33,054 bases of DNA from an uncultured Clostridia bacterium. GTDB taxonomy: Bacteria; Bacillota; Clostridia; TANB77; CAG-465. Positions 1 to 9,883 of the stretch are shown here, one piece after another. Below the pieces are notes generated by a model. It made no database searches and was not told the origin of the DNA. It was given only the letters and a program-made list of their open reading frames with translations. The position numbers and the translations under genes were made by a program. The stretch's first letter is position 1. Every line of letters begins with the position of its first letter. The stretch is from positions 1 through 33,054 of the forward strand of contig CANRLG010000013.1 of NCBI GenBank assembly GCA_947631415.1. Reading direction: 5' to 3'.

Positions 1-23
1 TTAGTAGCTTACTTTTTATGCAA

Positions 24-52
24 AAAACGAGTGAAATTAATTCACTCGTTTT
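24..52 (-). terminator. Rho-independent terminator (likely bidirectional) downstream of guaA
   Basis: AAAACGAGTGAA-ATTAA-TTCACTCGTTTT perfect inverted repeat with flanking A/T tracts. Confidence 0.8.
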
Positions 53-83
53 ACATTGGGACTTTTTTTACAGCCCCCTTTTT

Positions 84-1619
84 TTATTCCCACTCAATAG
101 TAGCAGGTGGCTTAGATGTTATATCATATACTACTCTATTTACGTGCTCCACCTCATTTACTATTCTTTGAGATATTTTTTCTAAAATTTCATACGGTAT
201 TTTTGCAAATTTTGCAGTCATAAAATCATCAGTTACAACAGCTCTTAAAGCAATTAAATAATCATAAGTTCGCTCATCACCCATTACACCAACAGAACGA
301 GTGTCAGTTAACACAGCAAAATATTGGCTTAACTCTTTTTCCATATCATTTATTCTTATTTCTTCTCTAAAAATATAATCTGCTTCTTTTAAAATTTCTA
401 GTTTATCTTCTGTTATATCTCCTATAATTCTTATTGCAAGTCCAGGTCCTGGAAATGGTTGTCTATTAACTATATAATCTGGTATTTCTAGTTCTTTTCC
501 TACTTTTCTTACTTCATCTTTAAATAAATTTCTTAAAGGTTCTACTATCTCTTTAAAATCTACATAATCTGGCAATCCTCCAACATTATGATGAGATTTT
601 ATTACTGAGCTTTTTCCAAGTCCACTTTCAATAACATCTGGATATATAGTTCCTTGTACAAGATAATCTACTTTTCCTATTTTCTTTGCTTCTTCTTCAA
701 ATACCCTAATAAATTCTTCCCCTATTATTTTTCTCTTTTGTTCTGGAGAAGTTATACCTTTTAGTTTAGCTAAAAATCTCTCTTTTGCATCTACCTTGAC
801 AAAATTTACATTAAATTTCTTGGTAAACACTTCTTCTACTTCTTCTGCTTCATTTTTTCTAAGAAGTCCATGGTCTACAAATATACAAGTTAAATTCTTG
901 CCTATTGCTTTAGATAAAAGTACCGCAGCTACAGATGAATCTACACCACCAGATAATGCACATAATGCTTTCTTATCCCCTATTTTCTCTTTTAAATTAG
1001 CTATGGTAGTTTTAGTAAATAAATCCATTCTCCAAGAGCCACTACATTTACAAATATTTAATACAAAATTTGCTATTACTTTATCTCCATCTACTGTATG
1101 ATTTACCTCTGGATGAAATTGTACGGCATAGAAATTCTTTTTAGTATTTTGCATTCCAGCAATTTTACAAGTATCACTTTGTGCAATTTTTTCAAAGTCT
1201 TCTGGTACTTCTTCTACATAGTCTGTATGTGACATTAAGCATATATTATTCTCTTTTATATTCTCAAATAATTGTGATTTATTATCTAATTTTACATTCA
1301 TTTGTCCATATTCACGTTTATTTGCTCTTTTAACTTTTCCACCTAAACTATATGCCATAAATTGCATTCCATAACATATTCCAAGAATTGGAATTTGAAG
1401 ATTGAATATTTCTTCATCTACTTTTGGTGCATCTTGCTCATATACACTTGCAGGACCTCCTGTAAAAATAATACCTTTAGGATTAATCTCCTTAATTTTT
1501 TGTATAGAAATACTGTTTGGAACAACTTCACAATATACATTTTGTTCTCTTACTCTACGTGCAATTAATTGATTATACTGTCCTCCAAAATCTATTATTA
1601 AGATTTCTTCATTTTCCAT
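84..1619 (-). CDS. guaA: GMP synthase (glutamine-hydrolysing)
   Basis: 511 aa; GATase motif GICYGMQ, ATP-PPase SGGVDSSV, C-term KPPATIEWE. Confidence 0.98.
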   Translation of the reverse strand: MENEEILIIDFGGQYNQLIARRVREQNVYCEVVPNSISIQKIKEINPKGIIFTGGPASVYEQDAPKVDEEIFNLQIPILGICYGMQFMAYSLGGKVKRANKREYGQMNVKLDNKSQLFENIKENNICLMSHTDYVEEVPEDFEKIAQSDTCKIAGMQNTKKNFYAVQFHPEVNHTVDGDKVIANFVLNICKCSGSWRMDLFTKTTIANLKEKIGDKKALCALSGGVDSSVAAVLLSKAIGKNLTCIFVDHGLLRKNEAEEVEEVFTKKFNVNFVKVDAKERFLAKLKGITSPEQKRKIIGEEFIRVFEEEAKKIGKVDYLVQGTIYPDVIESGLGKSSVIKSHHNVGGLPDYVDFKEIVEPLRNLFKDEVRKVGKELEIPDYIVNRQPFPGPGLAIRIIGDITEDKLEILKEADYIFREEIRINDMEKELSQYFAVLTDTRSVGVMGDERTYDYLIALRAVVTDDFMTAKFAKIPYEILEKISQRIVNEVEHVNRVVYDITSKPPATIEWE

Positions 1620-1623
1620 AAAA

Positions 1624-3129
1624 CTATTCTCCTATCTGTACATCTTTAGTTATAACATCATGAGCTCCACCTTCACGTATACTTACTGCTGAAACTAGAG
1701 TAAGTCTTGCATTTTCATGTAATTCTTTTAATGTTATTGAGCCACAATTACACATTGTAGATTTAATTTTCTCTAATGTTATAGCTAGATTATCACTTAA
1801 TTTTCCTGCATAAGGTATATATGAATCTACTCCTTCTTCAAAAGCAAGTTTTGTCTTATTTCCGCCCATATCATATCTTTGCCAATTTCTAGCTCTGTTT
1901 GAGCCTTCACCCCAATATTCTTTATAAAAACTACCATTTCTTTTTACTACTCTTGTTGGAGATTCATCAAAACGTGCAAAATATCTACCCATCATAACAA
2001 AATCTGCTCCTAACGCAAGAGCAAGTGTTATATGATAATCATGTACTATTCCACCATCTGAGCATACAGGAATATATATACCAGTTTCTTCAAAATATTT
2101 ATCCCTTTCAGCAACTACATCTATTAAAGCACTGGCTTGTCCACGCCCAATTCCTTTTGTTTCACGAGTTATACAAATTGAGCCTCCTCCTACACCAACT
2201 TTAACAAAGTCTGCTCCTGCTTCTGCTAAATATCTAAAACCTTGTGCATCTACAACATTACCTGCACCAATTTTTACTTCATCACCATATTTTTCTCGTA
2301 CAAAGTCTATTGTCTTTTTTTGCCATACAGAATATCCATCAGAAGAATCAATACAAAGAATATCTACTCCTGCATCAACTAATGCAGGTATTCTTTGTTC
2401 ATAATCTCTTGTATTAATTCCCGCTCCTACTATATATCTTTTTTCTTCGTCTAATAATGAATTTGCATTATTCTTTCTATCTTCATAGTCTTTTCTAAAT
2501 ACAAGATGTTTTAAATTTCCTTCTTTGTCTAAAATTGGTAAACAACTAATTTTTTCTTCCCAAATTTTATCATTTGCCTCTTTCAAAGAAATACCTTCTT
2601 GTGCATATACCAAATTTTCTTTTTTATTCATAAATTTTTCTACTGTTTCGTTCATATTATCTCTAGACATTCTATAATCTTTATCTGTAACCAATCCTAA
2701 AAACTTTCCATTAGGTGTTCCATCCTCTGTTATCATTACAGTAGAATGACCAGTTTTCTCAACAAGTTCAATCATTTCTCCTAGAGTAGTTTTAGGAGTA
2801 ACATTTGAATCACTAACCACAAATCCTGCTTTACATTTTTTAACTAGTTCTACCATCTTTGCTTGACTCTCAATAGATTGAGAGCCAAAGATAAACGCAA
2901 TTCCACCTTCTCTTGCAAGCGCAATCCCCATCTTTTCACCTGATACAGATTGCATTATTGCAGAGACCATTGGAATATTCGCACTAATCTTTGGCTCCTC
3001 ATTCTTTTTAAATTTTACTATTGGTGTTTTAAGTGATACATTCTCTGGAATACATTTTTCAGTTGTAAGATTTGGCAAAAGCAAAAACTCACTAAATGTC
3101 CTTGAAATATCTGTTAAAATTTTACTCAT
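1624..3129 (-). CDS. guaB: IMP dehydrogenase with CBS domains
   Basis: 501 aa; [32 protein letters not shown] active-site loop, SDGGI motif; SD AGGAGGATAAAGA upstream. Confidence 0.96.
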   Translation of the reverse strand: MSKILTDISRTFSEFLLLPNLTTEKCIPENVSLKTPIVKFKKNEEPKISANIPMVSAIMQSVSGEKMGIALAREGGIAFIFGSQSIESQAKMVELVKKCKAGFVVSDSNVTPKTTLGEMIELVEKTGHSTVMITEDGTPNGKFLGLVTDKDYRMSRDNMNETVEKFMNKKENLVYAQEGISLKEANDKIWEEKISCLPILDKEGNLKHLVFRKDYEDRKNNANSLLDEEKRYIVGAGINTRDYEQRIPALVDAGVDILCIDSSDGYSVWQKKTIDFVREKYGDEVKIGAGNVVDAQGFRYLAEAGADFVKVGVGGGSICITRETKGIGRGQASALIDVVAERDKYFEETGIYIPVCSDGGIVHDYHITLALALGADFVMMGRYFARFDESPTRVVKRNGSFYKEYWGEGSNRARNWQRYDMGGNKTKLAFEEGVDSYIPYAGKLSDNLAITLEKIKSTMCNCGSITLKELHENARLTLVSAVSIREGGAHDVITKDVQIGE

Positions 3130-3164
3130 TCTTTATCCTCCTTTATCTAAAATATATGTTTGCA

Positions 3165-3193
3165 ATTATATAACCTTTGTATAAAATTTACAA
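3165..3193 (-). promoter_or_regulatory. Sigma-A-type promoter for guaBA
   Basis: Minus strand TTGTAA-17 nt-TATAAT about 36 nt upstream of the guaB ATG. Confidence 0.7.
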
Positions 3194-3227
3194 TAGTTTT
3201 TTGCAAATTATTTGAATTTTTTTATAT

Positions 3228-3256
3228 AAAAAAATACATCTACTTTATGCAGATGT
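3228..3256 (-). terminator. Rho-independent terminator downstream of ruvC
   Basis: Minus strand GTACATCTGCATAAAGTAGATGTA followed by TTTTTTT. Confidence 0.8.
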
Positions 3257-3257
3257 A

Positions 3258-3884
3258 CTATTTATTTTTTTGTTTTTCCAAAGCCTCTTTTATCATCTTG
3301 TTACGTCTTTTCTCATTTTCTTTATCCTGCTTTGAAGCTTCTTCATAAATTTGTTCAAGTTTAGTTTTACTATGACTTTTTTTACTTTTGTCTGTTCCTG
3401 TAAATTCAGTATACCTATTATATTGCGTATGACATATAGCAAGTGCTAAGGCATCTGCTGTATCATCTATTTTGGGCATATTTTCAATTTTAAGCAATTT
3501 TTTCAAGCAAGTCATAACTTGAGTCTTGTTAGCTCTACCATAACCTGTAATTGCTTGTTTTGCTTGAATAGGTGTATATTCATAAATATCTATTCCATGT
3601 TTATATATAGTATTTATTATAACTCCTCTTGCCTGTGCAACTTTTATTCCTGTTGTTATATTTGTATTAAAATATAAATCTTCAATGGATGCAACATCTA
3701 TATTATCATATCTAGATAGTATACTTTCCAAATCCTCTTCTATTTTATTAAGTCTTTGTGGAAAATAACTATTTTCTAAAGTAGTTATACACCCATATTC
3801 AATTACACTATATTTTTCTTTTGAATAATTGATTATCCCATATCCTATTCTACCAAATCCAGGGTCTATACCAAGTATTATCAT
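3258..3884 (-). CDS. ruvC: Crossover junction endodeoxyribonuclease RuvC with charged C-terminal tail
   Basis: MIILGIDPGFGRIGYG start (ATG at 3884 preceded by AGGAGA, so shorter than the listed ORF); SIEDLYFNTN, DDTADALALAICH motifs. Confidence 0.95.
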   Translation of the reverse strand: MIILGIDPGFGRIGYGIINYSKEKYSVIEYGCITTLENSYFPQRLNKIEEDLESILSRYDNIDVASIEDLYFNTNITTGIKVAQARGVIINTIYKHGIDIYEYTPIQAKQAITGYGRANKTQVMTCLKKLLKIENMPKIDDTADALALAICHTQYNRYTEFTGTDKSKKSHSKTKLEQIYEEASKQDKENEKRRNKMIKEALEKQKNK

Positions 3885-3894
3885 AAATATTCTC

Positions 3895-5049
3895 CTAAAT
3901 CTTACTTCCTCCCCATTCAACTACAGTAAATCCATTTCTTTTGGCTTCTGTTAATTGTTGTGGTTTAACTTCAATTTCTTTATTTAGTGGTTTATATGCC
4001 ATCCAAACACGAATTAATGTATCTGGTTTTGGAGTTATTTCTAATTCCATTGTATCATTAACTTCTTGATTTATCATAAAATAAATATAATTATATTTAT
4101 TTTCTTCTAATTTAGGTAACCAGTAAACAATAAACTCCTCTTTTTCTTTATAATTTAAACCTAGCATTTCTAGCTTTTCTTCTAAGAACTGAGCTGTTTC
4201 TTGTCCTTTTATGCAAAATCCTGTATTTTTATCTATTTTTAGATTATTTTTAGCTTCATAATATAGTGCATAATATTTTTTATTATTTTCATCTATTAGA
4301 GTTCCATCAGGACTTGCAATTACATTCCATTCATCATTATATTTTGGATATGTATGTGTTAATAGTTTTTTATCTTTAAATTTTACCTTTACTTTTTCTT
4401 CTTTTTCTGGATATAAGTATATAATTGGTTTATCTACAGTAGCAAACATTACAAATTCTAACATAGTTCCAACTCCATAAGAGTATAATAACGATATTAT
4501 AGTTCTTATAGTATATCCACGATAATATTTTACAAGAATTTCTCTTTCTTTGTCATCTATTTTTTTACTATGTTTAATATAGCACATAAAACCAATATAA
4601 CTAACTATAGTTACACAATAGAATGCTAACTCAGATAATAATATAAAGCCTGTAAAGCCATAGGTATCATACTTATTCACAACTTTAGCCACTGTATGAC
4701 TATTTAAAATTCCCCCTGTTGTATATGTATCTAAACTATTAGCATAATATACTATATCAAAAACCAACATTACTACAACATATATTACTGCCATAAAAAT
4801 AATTAATGCTTTTAAATTATCTTTAACTTTTTTAATTTTTAGATTAGCTTCATCAAACTGCACTTTTTCTACTGTTGACATTTTTTTATTTTTTCTTTTA
4901 AAGCCAAACAAAGTAATTATTCCAATTAAAGCTGGTAATATTAATTGAGCAACTATAAAAAATCCAAAAATTAAATTTTCTATTGAAGTTATTATTAATA
5001 TAATACTAAAAACAACTACACTAATACCTATTAATTTCTTCTTATTCAT
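3895..5049 (-). CDS. Multi-TM membrane protein with C-terminal 'KPxIYLYPE...GFTVVEWGG' domain
   Basis: 384 aa; several hydrophobic segments, then DKPIIYLYPEKEEKVKVKF ... VYWLPKLEENKYNYIYF ... GFTVVEWGGSKI. Confidence 0.8.
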   Translation of the reverse strand: MNKKKLIGISVVVFSIILIITSIENLIFGFFIVAQLILPALIGIITLFGFKRKNKKMSTVEKVQFDEANLKIKKVKDNLKALIIFMAVIYVVVMLVFDIVYYANSLDTYTTGGILNSHTVAKVVNKYDTYGFTGFILLSELAFYCVTIVSYIGFMCYIKHSKKIDDKEREILVKYYRGYTIRTIISLLYSYGVGTMLEFVMFATVDKPIIYLYPEKEEKVKVKFKDKKLLTHTYPKYNDEWNVIASPDGTLIDENNKKYYALYYEAKNNLKIDKNTGFCIKGQETAQFLEEKLEMLGLNYKEKEEFIVYWLPKLEENKYNYIYFMINQEVNDTMELEITPKPDTLIRVWMAYKPLNKEIEVKPQQLTEAKRNGFTVVEWGGSKI

Positions 5050-5066
5050 ACAAACACCTCTTTTTA

Positions 5067-5639
5067 TTATGACATAATTACATAAGTATTTCTAATAACA
5101 GTATCAATTATAGCAAACCACAAAAATGAAATTATTATTCTAATAAAGTATCCTGAATAGTATTCTTGCAAGAATTTCTTATCCACTTCAGTTAGTTTTT
5201 TTGTTTTCTTTATATATTTTATAAATATAAAGTAACATATAAGTACTGCTATAAAGAACAGATATGTAACTGCAGCTGTATATTTATCATAACCAATGTA
5301 GTGTTCTGATCCTGTAAAGTTACTATAAGACCAAACTTCACCAGGATTAATTACAAAAGCTGTTAAAATTGCAACATATATTACAAGAATAAAGATAATA
5401 ATACCTTTTAAAATATTTTTAACTTTTTTTATTTTAAGTTCTGCTTCATTAAATTCTTTTCTTTTTTCTTTTAACTTATTTAATTTTTTTGAAAATCCAA
5501 GTAATGTTATTACAGTAAAAATTAAAGGAACAAATAATTCTGGCAGAGTGCAATATGCCATATCAAAATCAATTATTCCAGCATATATCCATACAAATGT
5601 TGAATATACTACACAAATCATACATATAATATTTTTCAT
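5067..5639 (-). CDS. Multi-TM membrane protein, paralog of the N-terminal half of the 3895..5049 product
   Basis: 190 aa; shared ELKIKKVKNxLKxxIIFxxVIYV and YYxGYxIRxIISxL segments with its neighbour. Confidence 0.75.
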   Translation of the reverse strand: MKNIICMICVVYSTFVWIYAGIIDFDMAYCTLPELFVPLIFTVITLLGFSKKLNKLKEKRKEFNEAELKIKKVKNILKGIIIFILVIYVAILTAFVINPGEVWSYSNFTGSEHYIGYDKYTAAVTYLFFIAVLICYFIFIKYIKKTKKLTEVDKKFLQEYYSGYFIRIIISFLWFAIIDTVIRNTYVIMS

Positions 5640-5665
5640 TTCATATTCTCCCTCTTAAGATATTA

Positions 5666-7468
5666 TTACATAAACATATTATATAATCTTATCATTTCGG
5701 CATTTGTCAATGTATCATAACTCATACTATCTATATCATTTCCTTTTTCATCATACATACTACTTATACCTCCATTTATATGTTTACCAACTTTTTGCAA
5801 TAACTCTTTTACCAAGCTATATGATAATTTTTGTGATGCACGTGTAATTCCAGCAAGTCTTAAATTTGCTTTAATAAAATGTGCCATATATTTTGGATAA
5901 ACTACATTATCATATTCTGGCGAACTCTTAGCTATTTTTCGTATACCATAAGGTGTATATAACTCCTTAAACACACTATCAAGTATCATATTTGGCATAT
6001 TATCTTTAACACATGGAAAAGATAAACTTAAAGCATATAACATTTCAACATTAGCATACGTTTCTTCTTCATTTCTTTTTCTTTTCATTAATTTCTTATC
6101 TTTTAGCCAAAATTCTCTTTTTATTACCTCATAAAAATATTCCTCTTGAATTTCCATTTGCTTGTCTGTATCACCAATCCAACTTAAAATATTTAAGTAT
6201 ATTTTAATAGCATTAAGCATCAAAGCTGTAGTTTCAAAATTATTAAAGCAAGTAATTCTATTTTCTGGTTTAATTAAGTCAAATAATATATCTTTTACAG
6301 AATCAATATATAGCTCAATTCTTGTTTCTTTTTGCAATATTCTATTAATTGCTTCAATATACCATAATCTTAGATTGTTATATTTATCTCGTAACTCGTC
6401 TGATAATTTAAGCTTTCCATATTCTTTTATAATCTTATATATTAATTGTATAGCCTTTTTCTGCTCTTTAACTTTCTTATAAAAGATAAGCTGTCCCTCT
6501 ATTGAACGAGTAATCTCAATTAACTCATCTAAATCTGTATTAAGTTCTTTTTCATTTAACGTTTCTATTGTACTGATATAGCTATCATTATATTCTTTCT
6601 TATATGGTATAGTAGCAATTAGAGTTTCACTCATTTGAGTATTTAACATTGATTTTGATAAGTCAATTAATTCAATGAAATTTTCATCTATTCCAAAAGT
6701 AATATCTTTATTTCTTCTTTCAATATTGTTAAATACTTCAAGATTATTTATATTTATAATATTAAAATCTTTATATGCTATATATACATATATTTTTGTT
6801 TCACTAAAACCTTTAACTTCTGTTTCAAAATGTCCACAACTATGCAAGTCCTCTAATATTTCTTCATTATTAATTCTGTGTATAACATCTTCAATAGTAC
6901 TAAAATTATCCATCCACTTCATTTTATCTGATTTCATAACAAGATTTTCTTGTTGTGAAACACTAAGTGAAATTATAGTACCATTTTCTATCTCTCTTTG
7001 ATTAAAATTTAATAAAGACGATTTTTTCATTGTAAATAAATCACGATATGTAATTAATGGTTCTACTTTAAAAATAACATTTTTTCGTTCTTTATTTTTT
7101 ATATTATACTCAATACAAAGAATTCCCTCATTTTCTTTAAATGCAATTCTTTTTGAATATTCAATGTCTTTTAAGTTATATTCAAAATTATTTTTTTCTA
7201 AATCTAGTTCAGTAATATAATTGCTAGTATCCAATTTTCTAGTTTTAGTCTCTATTTCAGATATTTCTATATTTCCCTCTTCTAACTCAAAAGTTTCTAT
7301 TATATTTTCAAGTAAAACCTTACCACTTTTAATATACATTCCATGATAAGGTTTCTCTGTTTTTAATATTCCTGTTGTGCAAAAACAAACCTTTGAATTA
7401 TCTGAAAGAGAATACTCAATATCATTAACCTCATCTAGATTTCCTGTTTCTCTTTTGTATTTATACAT
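5666..7468 (-). CDS. Divergent glycogen-debranching-enzyme-like protein, probably catalytically degenerate
   Basis: 600 aa; YHGMYI, IEYNI...KVEPLITYRD, MKWMDNFSTIEDVIHRINNEEILEDLHSCGHFETEV, ELYTPYGIRKI, AEMIRLY align by eye to GDE N- and C-terminal landmarks. Confidence 0.55.
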   Translation of the reverse strand: MYKYKRETGNLDEVNDIEYSLSDNSKVCFCTTGILKTEKPYHGMYIKSGKVLLENIIETFELEEGNIEISEIETKTRKLDTSNYITELDLEKNNFEYNLKDIEYSKRIAFKENEGILCIEYNIKNKERKNVIFKVEPLITYRDLFTMKKSSLLNFNQREIENGTIISLSVSQQENLVMKSDKMKWMDNFSTIEDVIHRINNEEILEDLHSCGHFETEVKGFSETKIYVYIAYKDFNIININNLEVFNNIERRNKDITFGIDENFIELIDLSKSMLNTQMSETLIATIPYKKEYNDSYISTIETLNEKELNTDLDELIEITRSIEGQLIFYKKVKEQKKAIQLIYKIIKEYGKLKLSDELRDKYNNLRLWYIEAINRILQKETRIELYIDSVKDILFDLIKPENRITCFNNFETTALMLNAIKIYLNILSWIGDTDKQMEIQEEYFYEVIKREFWLKDKKLMKRKRNEEETYANVEMLYALSLSFPCVKDNMPNMILDSVFKELYTPYGIRKIAKSSPEYDNVVYPKYMAHFIKANLRLAGITRASQKLSYSLVKELLQKVGKHINGGISSMYDEKGNDIDSMSYDTLTNAEMIRLYNMFM

Positions 7469-7475
7469 TAACTTA

Positions 7476-8951
7476 CTACTCCTTTGAGATTTTCTCTTTT
7501 AGTTTGTTTATTGTTTCTTGAGATTTCACACTTGTTGTAACCTCTTTATTCTTTTTAGTTTTTGAATTTTTCTCTTTTTCTAATTTTTTATGTGCTTTCT
7601 TTATTTTTACCTCATCCACTTTATTTTTTACAATTTTCTTTCCTAAATTAATTCTTTCTTGTTGCATATGTTTTCTCTTAATAGAAACAATATTTAAGTC
7701 CCCTATAGATTTTGTAGAAGATAAAGTAATTATTATTTCTGCAAGTCTATCTGCATCATGAATTAAAGCATTTTTAGCTGTAAGCACAAAGTCCTCTTGT
7801 ATAACACAAATTGCTCTATTTTGTATATTTTCTAAGTCAATTTTAACAGCAGTTGAATCAACTTGGTTAAAATCTTTAATCATTTCTGGTGTAATTTCAC
7901 CATTATTTACAATAGCATAATCTAAGATATGTTTTCCTAAATATCTCTCTATTTCATTAATATATCTTGCTAAAGTGTATCCCTCAGTTTGACCTGGTTG
8001 GTTCATAATATTCGCTACATATACTTTTTTAGCTCTTGATTTAATAATTGCTTTTGAAAATTCTTCTATTAATAAATTAGATGCTATTGAAGTATATAAT
8101 GGTCCTGGTCCAAGTACAATTACATCTGCTTTCTTTATTGCATCTATAACTTCTGGTATTACTTTTACACTACCATCTTTTAAGAAAATTTGTTTTATAG
8201 CAGATTTAGTTTCTCTTACTCTTTCACTAATATTTTCTTTACCTACAACTACTTCACCATTTTCAAGTCCAGCACAAAGTATTAATTCATCTGTTGTGAT
8301 AGGATAAATATCTCCTTGTACTTTAAATATATCTGAAAGCTTGTCTATTGCTTTTGGAAAACTTCCTGTTATATCTGTTAAAGCATTTATAATTGAATTT
8401 CCTATAGATACGCCATTTTCTCCTTTATATGTAAGTAATTTTGAAAAGTCTGATTCAGATACAGAAAGTGCACTAATACATTTTCTAATATCCCCTGTTG
8501 TAATTACTTCTTCTTTATTTCTTGCAGAAGTTATTGTATAGTCATCTTCTGAAACATTAACAACTGCAGTTATATTTGAAGTATATTCTTTAAGACCTTG
8601 TAATAGATATGGAAGACCTGAACCCCCACCAACAACTACAATTCTTGGTCCTTTTTTTAGTCTTGGGTCTGCATATAATAATTGTTTAATACGTATATTC
8701 TTATTTCTCTTTGATATATTTTTCAAAGAAACAAGTAATATATTTCTTTGAGCAAGAATAAATGAAAATATAATTCCAAATATAGACAAAGTTATAAGTA
8801 ATACGTACGCAAAAAGCATTGTAGGACTTAAATCACTAATATGTCCAAGTGTAATACCACAGTATATTAGTAATCCTACTGAAACTAGTAAAGCAAATAT
8901 ATATCTTTTAACTCTTGCTCCTGGTTTTAACCATTCGATTAATTCTCTCAT
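7476..8951 (-). CDS. yvcK: YvcK/GlmR family (CofD-like) protein with N-terminal TM segments
   Basis: RIVVVGGGSGLPYLLQGLKEYTSNITAVVNVSEDD, GPGPLYTSIASNLL, NIMNQPGQTEGYT motifs. Confidence 0.93.
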   Translation of the reverse strand: MRELIEWLKPGARVKRYIFALLVSVGLLIYCGITLGHISDLSPTMLFAYVLLITLSIFGIIFSFILAQRNILLVSLKNISKRNKNIRIKQLLYADPRLKKGPRIVVVGGGSGLPYLLQGLKEYTSNITAVVNVSEDDYTITSARNKEEVITTGDIRKCISALSVSESDFSKLLTYKGENGVSIGNSIINALTDITGSFPKAIDKLSDIFKVQGDIYPITTDELILCAGLENGEVVVGKENISERVRETKSAIKQIFLKDGSVKVIPEVIDAIKKADVIVLGPGPLYTSIASNLLIEEFSKAIIKSRAKKVYVANIMNQPGQTEGYTLARYINEIERYLGKHILDYAIVNNGEITPEMIKDFNQVDSTAVKIDLENIQNRAICVIQEDFVLTAKNALIHDADRLAEIIITLSSTKSIGDLNIVSIKRKHMQQERINLGKKIVKNKVDEVKIKKAHKKLEKEKNSKTKKNKEVTTSVKSQETINKLKEKISKE

Positions 8952-8952
8952 T

Positions 8953-9870
8953 TTATTTTCCTCCTAATATTACAACTTCCTCTTGTAACATTATATCGTA
9001 TTCTTTATATACTTTATTTTTTACATATTCTATTAAATCTAGTACATCTTTACATGTAGCATTTCCTGTATTTATAATAAATCCAGAATGTTTTGTGGAA
9101 ACTTGTGCCCCTCCAATTTTATATCCTTTAAGTCCTAGTTCCTCTACCATTTTACCAACATAAACACCCTCTACATTTGGTCTTTTAAATACACTACCAA
9201 AATTTGGATATTCTATTGGTTGTTTAGTTCTTCTAGCTTCCATATTAGCATTCATTTTTTCTTCTATTTCTTCTATATTTCCATAAGTTAATTTAAATAT
9301 AGCATAAAGTACTACATATTGTGGATTTTCTACAAACATACTATGTCTATATGAAAAATTACAAGCTTTATTATCTATTTCAACTACTTGACCATTTTCA
9401 TCTAGGTATCCTACTTTATCCACAATATTCACCATTTCTGAGCCATAAGCTCCTGCATTCATTCTAATAGCACCACCTACAGTTCCAGGTATGCCACATG
9501 CAAATTCCATACCAGATAGTAAATTATCTTTTGCCATTTGACTAAGTCTTGGAATAGCACAACCAGAATATGCTTTAATAGTTGTTCCCTCTATTTCTAC
9601 ATCTGCAAATAATTTTCCAATTTTAATAACAATAGCTTCTATTCCCTCATCTACAACAAGTAAATTACTTCCATGACCAATAACATAATACTTAATGTTA
9701 TTGTCTTTTGCAAACTGTATAACTGCTTTAATTTCTTCAACGCTACTTGGTTCAATAAAGCAATCACATTTTCCCCCTACTTTAGTTGTAGTATGAAGTT
9801 TCATAGGTTCATCATACTTAATATTTTCTTTTGGAACAATCTCCTCAAGTTTTAAATATATCTCTTTCAT
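8953..9870 (-). CDS. murB: UDP-N-acetylenolpyruvoylglucosamine reductase
   Basis: 305 aa; HTTTKVGGKCD, GHGSNLLV, GIPGTVGGAIRMNAGAYG, YPNFGSVFKRP. Confidence 0.96.
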   Translation of the reverse strand: MKEIYLKLEEIVPKENIKYDEPMKLHTTTKVGGKCDCFIEPSSVEEIKAVIQFAKDNNIKYYVIGHGSNLLVVDEGIEAIVIKIGKLFADVEIEGTTIKAYSGCAIPRLSQMAKDNLLSGMEFACGIPGTVGGAIRMNAGAYGSEMVNIVDKVGYLDENGQVVEIDNKACNFSYRHSMFVENPQYVVLYAIFKLTYGNIEEIEEKMNANMEARRTKQPIEYPNFGSVFKRPNVEGVYVGKMVEELGLKGYKIGGAQVSTKHSGFIINTGNATCKDVLDLIEYVKNKVYKEYDIMLQEEVVILGGK

Positions 9871-9883
9871 AATTCACCTCTTA

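Noticed and set aside
796-1101. Plus-strand ORF antisense to guaA (also 1362..1568)
   Set aside because: Lies fully inside a confidently assigned guaA on the opposite strand; composition looks like reverse-frame translation with no recognisable domain.
3130-3230. Possible purine/guanine riboswitch upstream of guaB
   Set aside because: Promoter at 3165-3193 leaves only about a 30-nt leader, too short for an aptamer.
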